Source: Straminergon stramineum | Taxonomy: Eukaryota > Streptophyta > Bryopsida > Hypnales > Calliergonaceae | Length of the DNA: 64,000 nucleotides | Direction of reading: 5' to 3' | Assembly: GCA_963920665.1 (NCBI GenBank) | Contig: OY987263.1 | Location: 30,430,547-30,494,546, forward strand | In this document: positions 20,985 to 32,928 of the stretch, one piece after another | Position numbering within the stretch: position 1 is the first letter of the stretch | Layout: the number at the start of each line of letters is the position of its first letter | Program-made: the position numbers and the translations under genes | The notes under the pieces: generated by a model | What the model was told of the DNA's origin: nothing | The model's database searches: none | Seen by the model: only the letters and a program-made list of their open reading frames with translations

Positions 20985-23110
20985 AATTGGCCAAAACTAA
21001 CAGTTTAGTGCCTCATGATAGGTATAGTAGCATGATTCATAACACATCCATTTATTGCCGCAAGCTTGGCAATACCATGTTTGCAGGTGGCCACAAACTA
21101 TACAACTTGTTCTCAACTTCAAGTGGATAGGCGGTGGTCTGCGGGGTGTATGGTTCTGTGGATGTGTCCTCCTCTATTGAGCAAATACAACCTCTTGTAC
21201 AAGGCGCTTCCCTACAACAATCTTGAAGGCTAAATGAGGCATGATCTGCAATCCGAGGTCCTCCACTTCCTTCACCCAGGCCATGTATGCATTGACTATA
21301 GTTTGATCCACCATTTAAAACACCATTACTAAGTAGAGTACACTAGAAGAAAAGAACATTGATTTCAATAAAATCCAGGTGACACAAAATTCAATTTTTT
21401 GCCGAAAAACATAGAAAGTGCGTTGTAGCCAATGCAGTTTCTATGTTTTTGGGAAGAAAACTAAATTTTGCGTCACTTGGATTTTGTTGAAATCAATGTT
21501 GTTTTCTTCTAGTGGTAGTTTCGTCACAAATGGTTCATGACATCAACACCTCTCATGTATTCTACATAAGCTTTGTGCATAGGTAAAGAAAGAATAATTA
21601 GTTGACCAAGTACACCAAGTATGCGGTGTAACACTGTCACACCAAGCAACCAAGGTACCACTATTGTACTAAGCAAATTCACTAGTTTTTTGTCCTACTA
21701 AGAGACGACTCCTATTTGACAGTGAACATAGGTTCTAATAAGCATGGAGTCCATGGACCCTCTAACCTCATTATCAAGTTTCCAGTACAGACCTCCGGGG
21801 AGATTCTTGCTAGTGCAACACACTATACCGATGGCCCATATCCCTTGAACCATGAGCTTGTGAAATAAATTCATTCTAGCAAAAAAATTATCTATCACCA
21901 AGTAATAACCCCTATCTTCCAACCCTGAAGTCATCCTCTCTACAACATGATACCCTAGACCATGTGGACCAGAACTTGTACCCTCACCAAAGTAGACTTC
22001 TATCTTCCATATGAACCTGCTTTTGGAGTTTGCCAATAACTAGACTTTAATCCCGAATCTAATAAATTTATCAAGCATGAATTGCCTAATGAAGCAATAC
22101 CAACCTTTATATGGAACTACACACTCGTCCACAATTATCTCCCTATCTAGATTATAAATGGCTTATGACACCATATTGAACATCTCAAGAAGCTATCGTG
22201 TCTTTGCAATTCTATCAAATTGTGGATCCTCTATATTTTAGACTACACTACTATTGTCTACAAGATGGAGGCAACTCAAAATCTGCTCGAATCTAGAAAG
22301 AGTTATAACTTGTGCAATAAAGTCGCAATACATGAACTTCTCGCTCTTCATCCAATAGTGTCGTAAACTAGGAAGTTTTTTGCAACCCATGAAGACACAC
22401 ACACCAATCTACCCCCAAATATCTTCCCAATCAATATCCACCCAACTAGGGCCACCCTTAGTGCATGGCAATTCATGTGGCTTACAAGGAAGCACAACAT
22501 GTGCATATTAGTTTATTTCTATTACTATACGATCTAAAGTCACATCGCTCCAATACATGTTGAAGACCCGTTCAAGCTATGGGATCCCTTCCACATGAGG
22601 GCACTTCAAACCAAGAGTAGGGTCACTGAAGTTATCTCGAGTCCTTACAAAATCAACACTACATGAATTCCATGATGATTTCCTATTGTACGTGGCAAGT
22701 TCGTCCATCTCCATGTGGATAGGAGTGAAAGCCTCAAGACGCATGCACCATTTTGAAAACACAACGTCATGGTCGATTGGTTCATCTAGTATGTCTACGT
22801 CAAAATCTAAATCATTGCTTTCGATAGCATCTTCATAAGTAGGAAGCCAGTTACAATCGCTGGAATCTGAAGCAGTAGTTCTACGTACAAGATCCTCATC
22901 TCCTTCATCGTCACTTTCTATATCACCAATATGCAAGTATTTTGGTAGGCTAAAGCTTACCTTTAGGAAGGTGCTTTGCGCCATGGAGTCTTGGGTACCT
23001 TCTACACCCTCTTCATCCAATGGAACATCATAATTTGCAATAGGCTCACCAAGAGGCTCTCGTGCAATTCTCTTAGATTGTTGTTAGCAACATGGTCTGT
23101 CAATCCTGGG
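20985..23110 (-). pseudogene. PiggyBac-like transposase (DDE_Tnp_1_7), decayed
   Basis: Order on the minus strand: an acidic N-terminal region (from about 23110, with IESDDEGDEDL), the FNMYWSDVTLDRI block near 22560, a WEDIWG block, RFEQILSCLHLVDNS, then the catalytic core: VDECVVPYKG (first Asp, codon 22129-22127), FIWKIEVYFGEG, LVIDNFF (second Asp, 21892-21890), LPGGLYWKLDNEVRG and YMRGVDVMNHL (third Asp, 21544-21542). After an inserted MITE it resumes with FKWWIKL and AWVKEVEDLGLQI, and ends in a Cys-rich tail, C-x2-C-x7-C-x2-C-x5-C-x3-C then YH (21110-20985), as in piggyBac transposases. The frame is unbroken from 23020 to 21542 but contains about ten stops; a small deletion follows the MITE. 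All three catalytic Asp codons survive. It cannot make a working enzyme. Family assignment is secure. Confidence 0.88.
21341..21514. mobile_element. CACTA-type MITE inserted in the piggyBac-like gene
   Basis: The 174-bp element is almost all inverted repeat: it starts CACTAGAAGAAAAGAACATT and its reverse complement starts CACTAGAAGAAAACAACATT, with arms of about 75 bp. It is flanked by the 3-bp duplication GTA (21338-21340 and 21515-21517), as expected for CACTA transposons. It lies directly after the third catalytic Asp of the transposase, so it is younger than that gene. The transcript of either strand would fold into a long hairpin, a possible small-RNA source. Confidence 0.92.
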
Positions 23111-24581
23111 CCTGGCCCCATCCTGACTACGTCATCTACATCGTCGTCCATGCCTACTAATCCTTAACCTACAAACTCCAATTGAATCTCTTGTGTAGTA
23201 GGGCATACTACGGGTTCAGGTATAGGAAAACATGCAATGTTGGTGCTTCGCCCAACCATAATTGTGGCCACCTTCGCTACCCATAGTGCTTGATTGGGGT
23301 GTAAAGGCAATCCACACATGGGACTTGTCCATGAAGTACTTAATTGGAAAGTCGCCTAGTTCACAAACGACCTTTTTCTTTCCAATCCCATTGTCCACAC
23401 CTTTGCCAATGACATGTCCTTGTGTCCAAGTTGGTGTGTAGCATGTATAGAAGGATGTGTAGTGTGGAAAAAGCTTGGGCAACAAAACCTAAGGAATTCC
23501 CTAGTGGTGGTTCTTTAATTTGGGAAAGGCCAAATAGTCTATTGTTTTGTATCTAAGGTCACCTTTAATGTTGGATACTCATTCACTTTAATAATTAAAG
23601 AAATAAAAAATTAATTTCATTAATTGGTTCAAGGAATGTGTAATCAAACTCTAGCCTATTCTAGTATTCCGTCAAATTCCCATGGATGCAAACACATGAC
23701 ATGACGTCCCAGTCCTATACTAGAATTCTAATGTCAATTTGTCCAGGGTATGTCAAATAGTCATGGCTCCTATTCTATCGACTTAATTGTCCTACATATA
23801 ATATATATATATATATATATTGTTGCATACATACAATTGCAATTCTTTAATTATTTCTTTAATTTTAATCCATTATCAATTGGTCTAGTAGCTAATTAAT
23901 TAATCTAATTACTACAAATGCAATTATGAAAATTCACAAATTTGTAAGGTCAATTTGTCACAGTTATGCAAAGCATGCAAAAGTTAAAGTTCATTCCTGT
24001 AAATTACGCTCCACTCAATTAGACATAGCTTCTTTCTTTCTCCAGCTCTATCCACCATCAGCAACAAGTCAATTGGTCCATTTTACAACATGTTAAACTC
24101 TCATAGTCCATATAAATTTGCAATTCTATCAATTTGACTGGATGCTTGTACAATAACTGATATTGTGGAAAAGCTATAAACTGTTTCTAATGAATCATAA
24201 CTAATGCCAAATTGTTTAGTACTCGACTTCCATATAATCTAATGGACAATTGTCCAATCTTACTTTAATCCAAATTGATAATCCAGACTTACACAATATT
24301 CTATCTCTGCACTATATCAAGTTGACTAATTGACATCTCAACTACCAACAACAACAAGATTATCACTTAAATATACTTGGACAATTTGCCAAATATCCTC
24401 CACGTACTTAGTCACCTCATTTGCATGTCAATTTGTCCATTATTCACATACACATAGACCACATCAATGGTTAACACCGTAATCCCAAATTATCTCTGAC
24501 AGACAATTAGACTACAACGACAACCAATTTAACACATTAACACATGTTGTCAATTAGACTAAGTAATTCCAAAAATCTCTA
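23111..24581. other. Possible N-terminal extension of the piggyBac-like gene, then AT-rich sequence
   Basis: A minus-strand frame at 23485-23216 (with GDFPIKYFMDKSHVWIAFTP) may be the far N-terminus of the decayed transposase, but I cannot join it. From 23500 on there is no coding signal. A TA run lies at 23801-23820. Words such as AATTGTCC and CTAATTGAC recur often to about 25700. Confidence 0.3.
23801..23820. repeat. (TA)n microsatellite
   Basis: Pure alternating TA of about 20 bp, slightly degenerate upstream. Confidence 0.9.
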
Positions 24582-25409
24582 CCAATCCCTGGCTACTAAT
24601 TTCCACTATACTCACTGTCTAATTGACTCCTTAAATCAGCCCATACATATGGCTATTTCCATAGGCTATGACCGCCTACACTCATTGTCAAATTGTCCTA
24701 TTTAACAGTTCCAATCACTGGATACTCAATATTTATAAAACTTCATAGACTATTTGTCTTCTACATCTCTCTTGACCGTCTAATTGACCTTGATTATAAT
24801 TAAATGAATTCGACCTTATCTCGGCATACAACTTATCTGTCGAATTGATTTAAGTTCCAAATTTTAAGAAATACCAATCACTGGTAATTTGACTACTTTC
24901 TTTCATAAACAAGTAGACAATATTTATATATTTTAAACCAACTAAGCCAATCACTGGCTTAGTCAGACATTATTAAACTTACAAGTTTTCAATCATTGAT
25001 GCTCTCTTAGCAAGACTATTGGACTAAAAACGAAAGAATGAACAATGCCAATCCCTGACAAATTGTCCTATACCTAATAAACCTACCAATCCCTGGCTAA
25101 CTTGACAACTTGACTCACACACACACACAAGAAGTCTCCATTGTTTCCCACAACAAAGCACACGACTAATTGACAATCAAGAAATTATAACAGGATTAAG
25201 CCAATCACTGGCCTAATTGAGAAATTGATACATTCCTTAAGAAATTAGTTGCTCTCAACAAGAAAAAGACAATTTGACTTAACTCACAGCTCTCGAGTAT
25301 TCGACAAACAAAAGAACAGAAAATAGCCGCCAATCCCTAGCTAAGCCGCACAAACAAAAAGACCGCCAATCCCTGGCAATTAGACAAAAACTACAAAGCC
25401 AATCCCTGG
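24582..25409. repeat. Dispersed hairpin motif CCAATC(A/C)CTGG, ten copies
   Basis: The 11-base motif occurs at 24582, 24711, 24874, 24947, 25048 (last base A), 25086, 25201, 25330 (CTAG variant), 25366 and 25399. The arms CCA and TGG are complementary and often extend, for example CTAAGCCA-ATCAC-TGGCTTAG at 24943 and TACCA-ATCAC-TGGTA at 24873, leaving a fixed ATCNC loop. Spacing is irregular (33-163 bp). The sequence between copies is unrelated. This is not a simple tandem repeat and has no coding sense. Confidence 0.8.
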
Positions 25410-28400
25410 CTACACAATTGAATAAATGAATAGACAAATTTGCATTAGAATTGAAGGAATGCACAAGTACATTTGACAGGGCAAGCAATCACTACAAACG
25501 TTGAGAGAGAGCAATGAAAATCACAATCTATTAGTCTTATGCTTCTTGACCGTAACTAACTCACAGTTAACTGCTATGTCTATTTGTCTAACTACCTTGA
25601 TTCCAAGTTAACCCTAACTCCCCATCCGGTTGTCTAATAGTCCTTTTCATATTAGTATGTCTATTTGACGTAATTTGCATTCTATTCAACTATAAAGCTA
25701 TCTTAACTAGTCCATTAGTCTTTTACTTTCAAAAATTACAAAAGTATCTAAAAAAATGTCTATAGGATGCTTCAAATAAGAAGCGATTGGAAACCAATAC
25801 AGCCCAACTTGCTCGTATTGAACTCCAATCTCTATAAATTCCATAAAACTATGTTGGCATTTCTCCAATTGCAACATCTATCAGTTACTCTGTCGGGAAT
25901 GTTCCACCAAGATGTCTACTTCTAAAGCCAAGCACCTTTTGAATGGTCTTGATAGACATCTATGTGTGTTCCCAAAAGATGCTATCCCAAAGATTGATAT
26001 TCCTCGTCTCTATATTCCCTATTGTGTGTTGCAATTCGGGCGCTATATTGTTGGTCAACACCTCATGATCTTCTACTTGAAAATGAAAGAGAACTTCCTA
26101 GATGAAACCATTGTTTTCTCTTTGTTGGTTGTACTCTAGAAGTTCTATTGCCTTCAACCGTGTGAACACCCCCTTGGTTTGATTAGGGATGATAGGGGGG
26201 GTAATCCACTTCTTTGACTTCTTCTCTTTTGTGAAGACTCCTTTTTTCTTATGGTCCCTATTCCATCTGCCATTCCTCCCCGTTGCTGCACATTCCAGAA
26301 TACAAGAAGTCAATATCCATCTTCGAGGCTCCAAGACCCCTCATCTTGTCGGCAGTTGTTATTGTAATGACTTGACTTTAAATTCGTGAACCTCGCAATT
26401 CAAAAGAAGAACATCATGAGCCTTAGAAGATGGTTATTGTAATAATAGAAAGAACTATGTTACAATAGATTTTCAGTTCATGAAATGATGAAGTAAGAGG
26501 GACATACATTGTAAACATGTGCGTGAGTCAAGTGGAGGAGGGATAATGTCATTTGGTGAGTGGTTGGTCGGCATTGGAGTGGAATGCATTAAAGGAATGT
26601 CAGCATGCAATGGTGACCTTGTTTTCTTCTTCCTCAGTTGCCTCGATTTTCTTGGAGGGGTCACTGTTGCTACCTCTATGTGGATGTGGCCTCCTTCGAG
26701 CATGTTGGGTACCTTCTTGGCCCGTGGTTAGTGAACCCATTTTGCTTGGGAGGTGCTTTGATGTTCAGCAACCCAGCCTCGACCAGTGTCGTCTATTATG
26801 TAATGATTGCCTTCCCCCCATGTAAAGCCTACATTCCAAGCAAGGAGTTAGTACACAAGCAGCTCAAAGACAAGGGATGTTTATATCAAGGACAATGTTT
26901 ATACAAAGCAAGAATATGAAAGTGAACTAAACCCATGAATGTTCTCATAGACGTACTATGTTTTTGCTCTTGTACTTGTGAGCAAGCTTCGATTTCTTCA
27001 TGATTGGCACATTCTCATGGTTCTCCATATGCTACAAATTGGATTGCCATTGGAGCTTGTCTCGTCCACCCAACTCTTGTAGAAAAATGTTAATAAAGTA
27101 GATGAGGTTTGCATTTTCAAGTGGCCCATGTTGTTACACACGTGAGAAATTGTTCCATCAGGGTGAATTATGGACCTAGAAATTCAAGACACATTGCAAT
27201 GATTTTCAGACAAAGCATCCCTAAATCCTAAACCAATTCAATTACATACAGGTCCATGCATCCTACACAGCATTCCTAATGCACCAATTACAAAAATTCG
27301 TTTGGGGGGTCCCTTCCGATGAATGCCATGCTTCATGTTAGAAAAGCAAGTCACCAGAATGTCGTAATATATGAACTGTAATGAGAGAATAGGGTACTTT
27401 GTACCAGGGCTTGAAACAAAATTCACAAGACTTACATGTGCCAGCAAATGCACGTCCAGAGTTGGGTCATCCCTTCGTGGCCATACCCATGTGAGCTTCT
27501 TCATCACCAATTGCTAGACTTGGATAAATCTCCTACCACAAGATGTCACTCATGAACATTGGAAAATGATGTCACTCACACTAGCCCAACAATCTCATTG
27601 AATGCCTATACCACAAGTATCTTTGGTGATCATGTGGTGCAAAAGTCCTATGTCAATTCCAAGAGCTAGGTCAAGGTTGAGACTCTAAAAATGCATGATC
27701 ACAAAAGTGCAGAACCTTCTGAACCCCTACCTCCGAGACACCCTACACTTGAAACCAACGTTGGAGAACTGCCCGGCCCCCAAGATTGTTGTAAACATTG
27801 TCATTCACGAGATCCCCACTCGCCATGTACAAATTTTGGTAGGCGATTTACCTCAATTGCAATGTGAAGACTCCCTCGCCCTAATCCGCATTGGTAAGCA
27901 AATTGTTGGCTCTCTATATAGTCCCATGCAACAATCTTGAGCTCCATTGTGTCTCCAAGCTCCTATGAAAATTACCCTAAACCTTTGCCCCCTACAACAA
28001 TATCACAATCTATTGGTGGTCGCCTTCCGATTGCTCTTTGATTCCCTTGCTTAAAGAACCCATTAAAAATGCACCACCTTCTTTGCTAATCCCTTGAAGA
28101 AGCAGTTGGTTCAAAATCCAAGAAAATGTCCTCTTCAACTTGTCGCCAATGAGCGTACCTCCAACGTCTCCAACTGCCACCAACCGGTTCAGGAGGTTTC
28201 ATATGACCTCAACAAACTATGTACCCTACCTACTCTACAATACCTAGGTCCACCTTGTAGAATGCCCTGTATCCGAGTCAATACGCCAAAAAACCCTTTC
28301 TCCCAAGTAGGACAGATGTATACTAAGGATTATTTTTCTCCTAAATTTTCTTCTTCCCTTTGCCACCAAAGGATTCTAGTTACATGTATTTCCAATTGGG

Positions 28401-29217
28401 ATTCTAAACCATCTCGAAATAGCTTGATTTCTTGAACCGTAGGCTAATTCTGCTTGTCACATGGAAAAGGGGTTAAAGTGACAACATTGTGGTATAATTA
28501 ATGTACTCCGTGAGTTCACACCAAGAAAAGTTTGATAGAAAAAGTTGAAAAGTCATGTATTTTCAACATTCAAGATATTATCTTTAAAGTGTTACAAAAA
28601 CTCCAATTTTAAGAATTTTGTTAAATAATAAAAAATGAAATAAAAGATGTATTATTGGAGCTACATTTTCTTAGTTAAACCTTTATCCTTGAGAGGTGAC
28701 CACAACATGATTCTCATCAAAAGCATCAAAACTAACATTTCTCATGTAAAGAGTAAGAAACTTTGAAAAAAAAAAATTTTGCATATCTAACTACCATAGG
28801 ATCTTGCATTAGACTAGTATAACTGTATAAGAGTGTGCACATGAATTTCAAAAACTTTTGACTACATAGATTGCAAGAAATTTGTATTTGAATTGAAGAA
28901 AAGAATTTTTTGGCACCTTGTGTGATTAGATTATACAACTTTGAATTCTTAACTGAAATTTTTTGCATTAAAGATTTTGAATTAAAAAAATTATCATGAA
29001 GGATTGAGTTGAGAGTCTAAGGAAGAAATTCAAAAAATAAGATAGTGATTTTTATACTTGAAATTCTTTTTAAGATAGAATAAAAATGTAAAGATAGAAG
29101 GAAAAAATATATAGAAGTATGTACAAAATAGAAGGAAAAACTAAATTGTTAATAGTTTTCTAAGATGGAATTGAAATACACTAATCTTAGTAGTGGGATT
29201 GTTCTAGTAAGGGGAGT
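25410..29217. other. No supported gene; unrecognised open frames
   Basis: The frames at 25912-26139 (+), 27238-27510 (-), 27695-27940 (+) and 28094-28435 (+) have non-random composition and may be scraps of old transposon genes, but I recognise no domain in them. The 25912 and 27695 frames share a loosely similar ending (FGRYIVG and IGKQIVG). A right-end-like word AAAAGGGGTTAAAG is at 28466. From 28500 the sequence is AT-rich and empty. Confidence 0.35.
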
Positions 29218-29434
29218 GCTAGCATGTGAGTATAGAATCTATAAGCCCATGAACCTAAAAGTCTATATTATAGACACCTTATATGGTTATAGATGTCTAA
29301 GTTATAGACTCTTTCCATGTTATAGGTACATATGTTATAAGCACCTTCAAATGGTTGTAGGTACATATCCATTGTACAACAAAGTTCGAGGTTCAAGGCT
29401 CATAGGCTCACATCTTTGCGCTCATACACTAGCA
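29218..29434 (+). mobile_element. MITE family E copy 1
   Basis: Ends TGCTAGCATGTGAG and CTCATACACTAGCA are inverted repeats. The interior, rich in CTATAA/TTATAG words, matches the reverse strand of 63583-63781 (shared TTATAAG, ATGGTTGTAG and CAAGGCTCA words). Flanking target duplication was not clear. Superfamily not assigned. Confidence 0.65.
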
Positions 29435-29934
29435 TTGTTGGTTCTAGCAAGCAAACTAAACCTTCTAAAACTTTCTTACATTATTTTGTCAACAAGTTTA
29501 TATGATTGCTTGGAAAACAAGATGTTCCATAATTTTTACATCACTAATCCAAATGGAATTAATCAAAGCTTTACATGTAGACAAAAATACAATCTTTAAG
29601 AAACAATTTTTTTTAAATACTTCAAATTTTTGCGGAATTTTTTGATGCTCAACAAGGTGAAAATTGTATTTAGAATGGCATAACTTTTTGTCCCATGCAC
29701 CGATTGAAATAATACTTAGATTCCCATAAAGCTAATGTATTTTTCTATTTTAAGGAAAAAATCCAAAAAAACAATCATAATAAAAATCAACATTGTAGGA
29801 GCCAATCCGGAATCCATTTTGTCTCATGTAGGGAGACTAGTCCTTTAAGGGTTAAAACATTTAAAATCAAGAACAATCTAATTGAAAATTGAGGTTTGAC
29901 TTTCGAAATTCCCTTTGGCTTACAAGTTGATCTT
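29435..29934. other. AT-rich, solitary element end
   Basis: No gene. A solitary right-end-like word GTCCTTTAAGGGTTAA lies near 29840-29855, similar to family A ends, without a detectable left partner. Confidence 0.4.
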
Positions 29935-30185
29935 TTAACCCTGGAAAGATGGATTAGTCATTGTGGAAATCATCCTTTTTGGTATTGTATAAATCATTTG
30001 CTTAAAAAAATTGAGACCATTGAGGAGAGCACTCATTGGAGGTCAAACTATTGTGCTACACCTCCCCTTTTCATAGAAAATTCCAAGGTAGAAAATTTGC
30101 ACTTTTGTCTTACATTGAAGATTTTTGTCATCCATCAAACACTTTAGTGTCCACAACAATGTTACACTACATAGTTAAGGGTTAA
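29935..30185. mobile_element. TTAA-flanked MITE, family B copy 2 (diverged)
   Basis: Bounded by TTAACCCTGGAAAG at 29935 and AGTTAAGGGTTAA ending 30185. The interior aligns with the other family B copies at GTGGAAATCATC, CATTGGAGGTCAAACTATTG and CCTCCCCTTTTCAT. The terminal repeats are shorter than in copy 1. Confidence 0.6.
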
Positions 30186-30339
30186 CCAAAAAACTTTTAC
30201 CTTAGTACCTTTATTTTGTTCTATGGGTTAACAAGCATTGGAGGATTAGGATAAAAGTTTCCCTAGTGATGATAAGGTGATTAGGTGAAAGCTTGATTCA
30301 AACCAAAAATTAACTCTTCATTTTGTATTAGTCACATGT

Positions 30340-30720
30340 ATTCTTATTTCAACGATGTAAGGTGGAAACACCTAAAACTATCAAAATAAGCAATTTAGCG
30401 TAGTTAGAGGCATTTTTCTTGGAAAAAATATTTTTGTAGTATTAGCAATTGAAAATAATGAGTTTTCAAGAAAAAATAGAATTTTTGGACATGACATGTA
30501 ATATCTATGAATTTTCAAAGTAGAAGTTCCATAGGACTCTGAAATTGTCATGTAGGTGGATCTAAAATTGAAATTTAAAAAAAATAGTAGTCAACTAATC
30601 CCAATTAAGTATAGGGACAATTTAATGTCACTTTGGAGGGACACTTTAATGGAAGTATGCTGTGCATGAGCGGGCACAAGGGTGGTTTGGGATGTTTTTA
30701 CCTTATCATAGGTGAATAAC
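30340..30720 (+). repeat. Dispersed repeat D copy 1
   Basis: Aligns in the same orientation with about 55450-55840. Shared words: ATAAGCAATT, TATTTTTGTAGTATTAGCAA, TTTTTCAAAGT and GTCA-GTAGGTGGA. No coding content; ends not resolved. Confidence 0.7.
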
Positions 30721-31254
30721 TTATTGTCTTTTAAGTGATTGACATTTTTATTCCTTCTTGCACATGAATGATTGGTCCAAATTTATTTTTGTCTTTCACA
30801 TGACATTCTAGCTCTCTGAAACTAGTAGGTTAATGTCTTTCATTTGTTGTTTGAAGTATGCAAAATCCATAGAGATAACAAATCTAATTGATGGACAGGG
30901 CAAAGGGAATCAAGTAGTTCTATATTTAAGGTAAACCAACTTATGATAGGCAAAAGACCCGGTCACAGATACCTAAATAATAATCCATTGAAGTCTTGCA
31001 TCAATGCATGATAGACTTTTTTTTTTAATAGTTGGGATTTGGGCTACATTAGATTGAATTAGTGGCCACAATCATTGTCTTAGATGGTGATGATGGAGTG
31101 TTGGATTAGTGATTGCAATAAGCACTTCCACCTTTTGAGTGTTAATACATCACAAGGAGGGCAACAATTTTTTTAGGCCTTCATGTTGAATCCATGTAAG
31201 TAAACATTGTGAGTTTGTGACTACTTTAGGTGAGCACTAAGTTGACCATTATGG

Positions 31255-31405
31255 ATACACTTTAGTTTTGATTGTTTTGGAGTAGTCTAGAGACTCATTT
31301 GAGCCAATTGGACCACACACTTCAAAAATTCACAACAAATTCATACTTTGTCCAAATGAAATAAAACTTCAATTGCTCTCCCCCATTTCTCACATTTTTT
31401 TTATG
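31255..31405 (+). repeat. Dispersed repeat G copy 1
   Basis: Matches the reverse strand of about 44220-44345. Shared words: AAATTCATACTTTGTC, TCAATTGCTCTC and TTTCTCACATTT. Non-coding. Confidence 0.75.
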
Positions 31406-31878
31406 TAGTAAATTTTTTTTCAATTTTTCAACAATGTGAACATGGCAAACCAGTCATTCTGCATGTCACAAGCTAATAGCTCTATGTCAAAAGCCAACAA
31501 AAGGTGACGGACTCTGTTGAAACTTGGAAGTGAGAATTGAACCCATTGGTTCTTGAGGAGTAGTGGATTTTTTTCCGGTGATTTGTTGTCAATTTGCACC
31601 AAAATAATGGGCCCAACACCAAGTCCTCAGAACATAAGTAGTACAATTTTGGATGAAATCGCCAAAAAACTTCAAATTAAAAAAAAAATATTGGATGAAA
31701 TCGCCAAATTATGTATGAAAGCAAAATTGTGGATATCTGGAATGTGCTAAGTTAATATTTTCTATCCAATACGTGGATGAATGGTGAAATTTGGAGCAGC
31801 ACTAAAACATCTACTATCGCCACTTTGGCACTTGACATGCAAAAAATGCAAAACCCCCAATAAACTGTTGAGGAGATG
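31406..31878. other. No gene seen
   Basis: A minus frame at 31602-31420 has protein-like composition but no recognisable domain. Confidence 0.3.
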
Positions 31879-32059
31879 CACTACTGCAAAACCCGTTGCT
31901 TTTCATTCCTTGAAATAGCGACTAAATGAGGGGTAAGTGAAAAAAGTCTCAAGGAACAAATCGTGGGTCCGACTTAGATACTAACGATAGATCATTTTCA
32001 GTGAGAAGCGACACAGCTCCGGATTTCCTCAATGAAAAACGACGGGTTTCACTCTAGTG
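31879..32059. mobile_element. CACTA-type MITE
   Basis: Left end CACTACTGCAAAACCCGTTG and the reverse complement of the right end, CACTAGAGTGAAACCCGTCG, form inverted repeats of about 30 bp. The element is 181 bp and is flanked by the 3-bp duplication ATG (31876-31878 and 32060-32062), diagnostic of CACTA insertions. Non-coding. Confidence 0.9.
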
Positions 32060-32546
32060 ATGCCTTTCAGTTTGATAAGGTAACCAGCCATGGTGTGAAA
32101 ACGTAACCGTGGTTGGGGGGAATAGCGAATCTGCAGCACGAGTTGACTTGGCACATTCCCCGAATCCAGGACAGGGTAACTTCAGTTAATTCCGCCTGGT
32201 TAATTAACTTATCGAAGCTTCCACTGGAATGCTGAGCTAGGCAAAGATTATTATTTTTTGGATTTTGAGGTTTGGGAATCATTCCATTTTTTATTAACAC
32301 AAGCTCATGACATTGCATAATTTTCAATTTTCATTTTCTCCTCTGCTGCTGCTCACTGATTTATCCTAATATGGAGTGTGCCAAAAAAAATCAGTGTCAT
32401 TTGCAAAATCGATGTTGCTATTTTGGTTTTGGAAATTAGAAGACTTTAATAATCCAATTTTATCCACTTCATATGACAACCATAACCTTTATTGGAAATG
32501 AGGGTCCTTTTAATCCAAAGTGGCAAGGTTTTTGTTGATCTCTAAA

Positions 32547-32778
32547 TTATCCCTAAACTCCAGACTAGTGACCGTGGAAATCATCACTTTTGGAACCGTG
32601 TGACATCATTCATCTACTTTAAAAAACCAAAAATATTCATTGGGAGTCAAACTATTATAGAAGATCTCCCCTTTCCAGCCCTAATTTTGAGGATGAAAAG
32701 TTGCACTTCTATCCTACATAAAAGAGTTCCTTGTCATTCTTCGGACAAAAAACGTTCACCTTGTCATTTATAGGTTAA
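32547..32778. mobile_element. TTAA-flanked MITE, family B copy 3
   Basis: Its interior is closely similar to copy 1 at 1233-1463. The right boundary is an intact TTAA (32775-32778), the left has become TTAT (32547-32550) followed by CCCTAAAC. Length 232 bp against 231 bp in copy 1. Confidence 0.75.
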
Positions 32779-32928
32779 CTTATACACCTTCCTCTGTGTA
32801 TCTTGGAAAGATATCTTTCTTCTAAGGATTTTGGGGGTTTGAATCCCTTGGCATGAAACAAAACAATTAATGTTTGCATATCCATACCTTAAATTTGATT
32901 GTATGTTTGTTTGATACCCTTAGATCTC

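Noticed and set aside
24582..25409. CRISPR-like array
   Set aside because: The repeated word is only 11 bases, spacing is irregular, and the context is plant nuclear DNA.
25279..25488. Minus-strand frame with repeated ARDW peptides
   Set aside because: ARDW is the translation of the CCAGGGATTGGC hairpin motif; the repeat is at DNA level.
32821..32860. tRNA T-arm-like sequence GGGGGTTTGAATCCCTT
   Set aside because: I could not fit a D arm, anticodon arm and acceptor stem around it.
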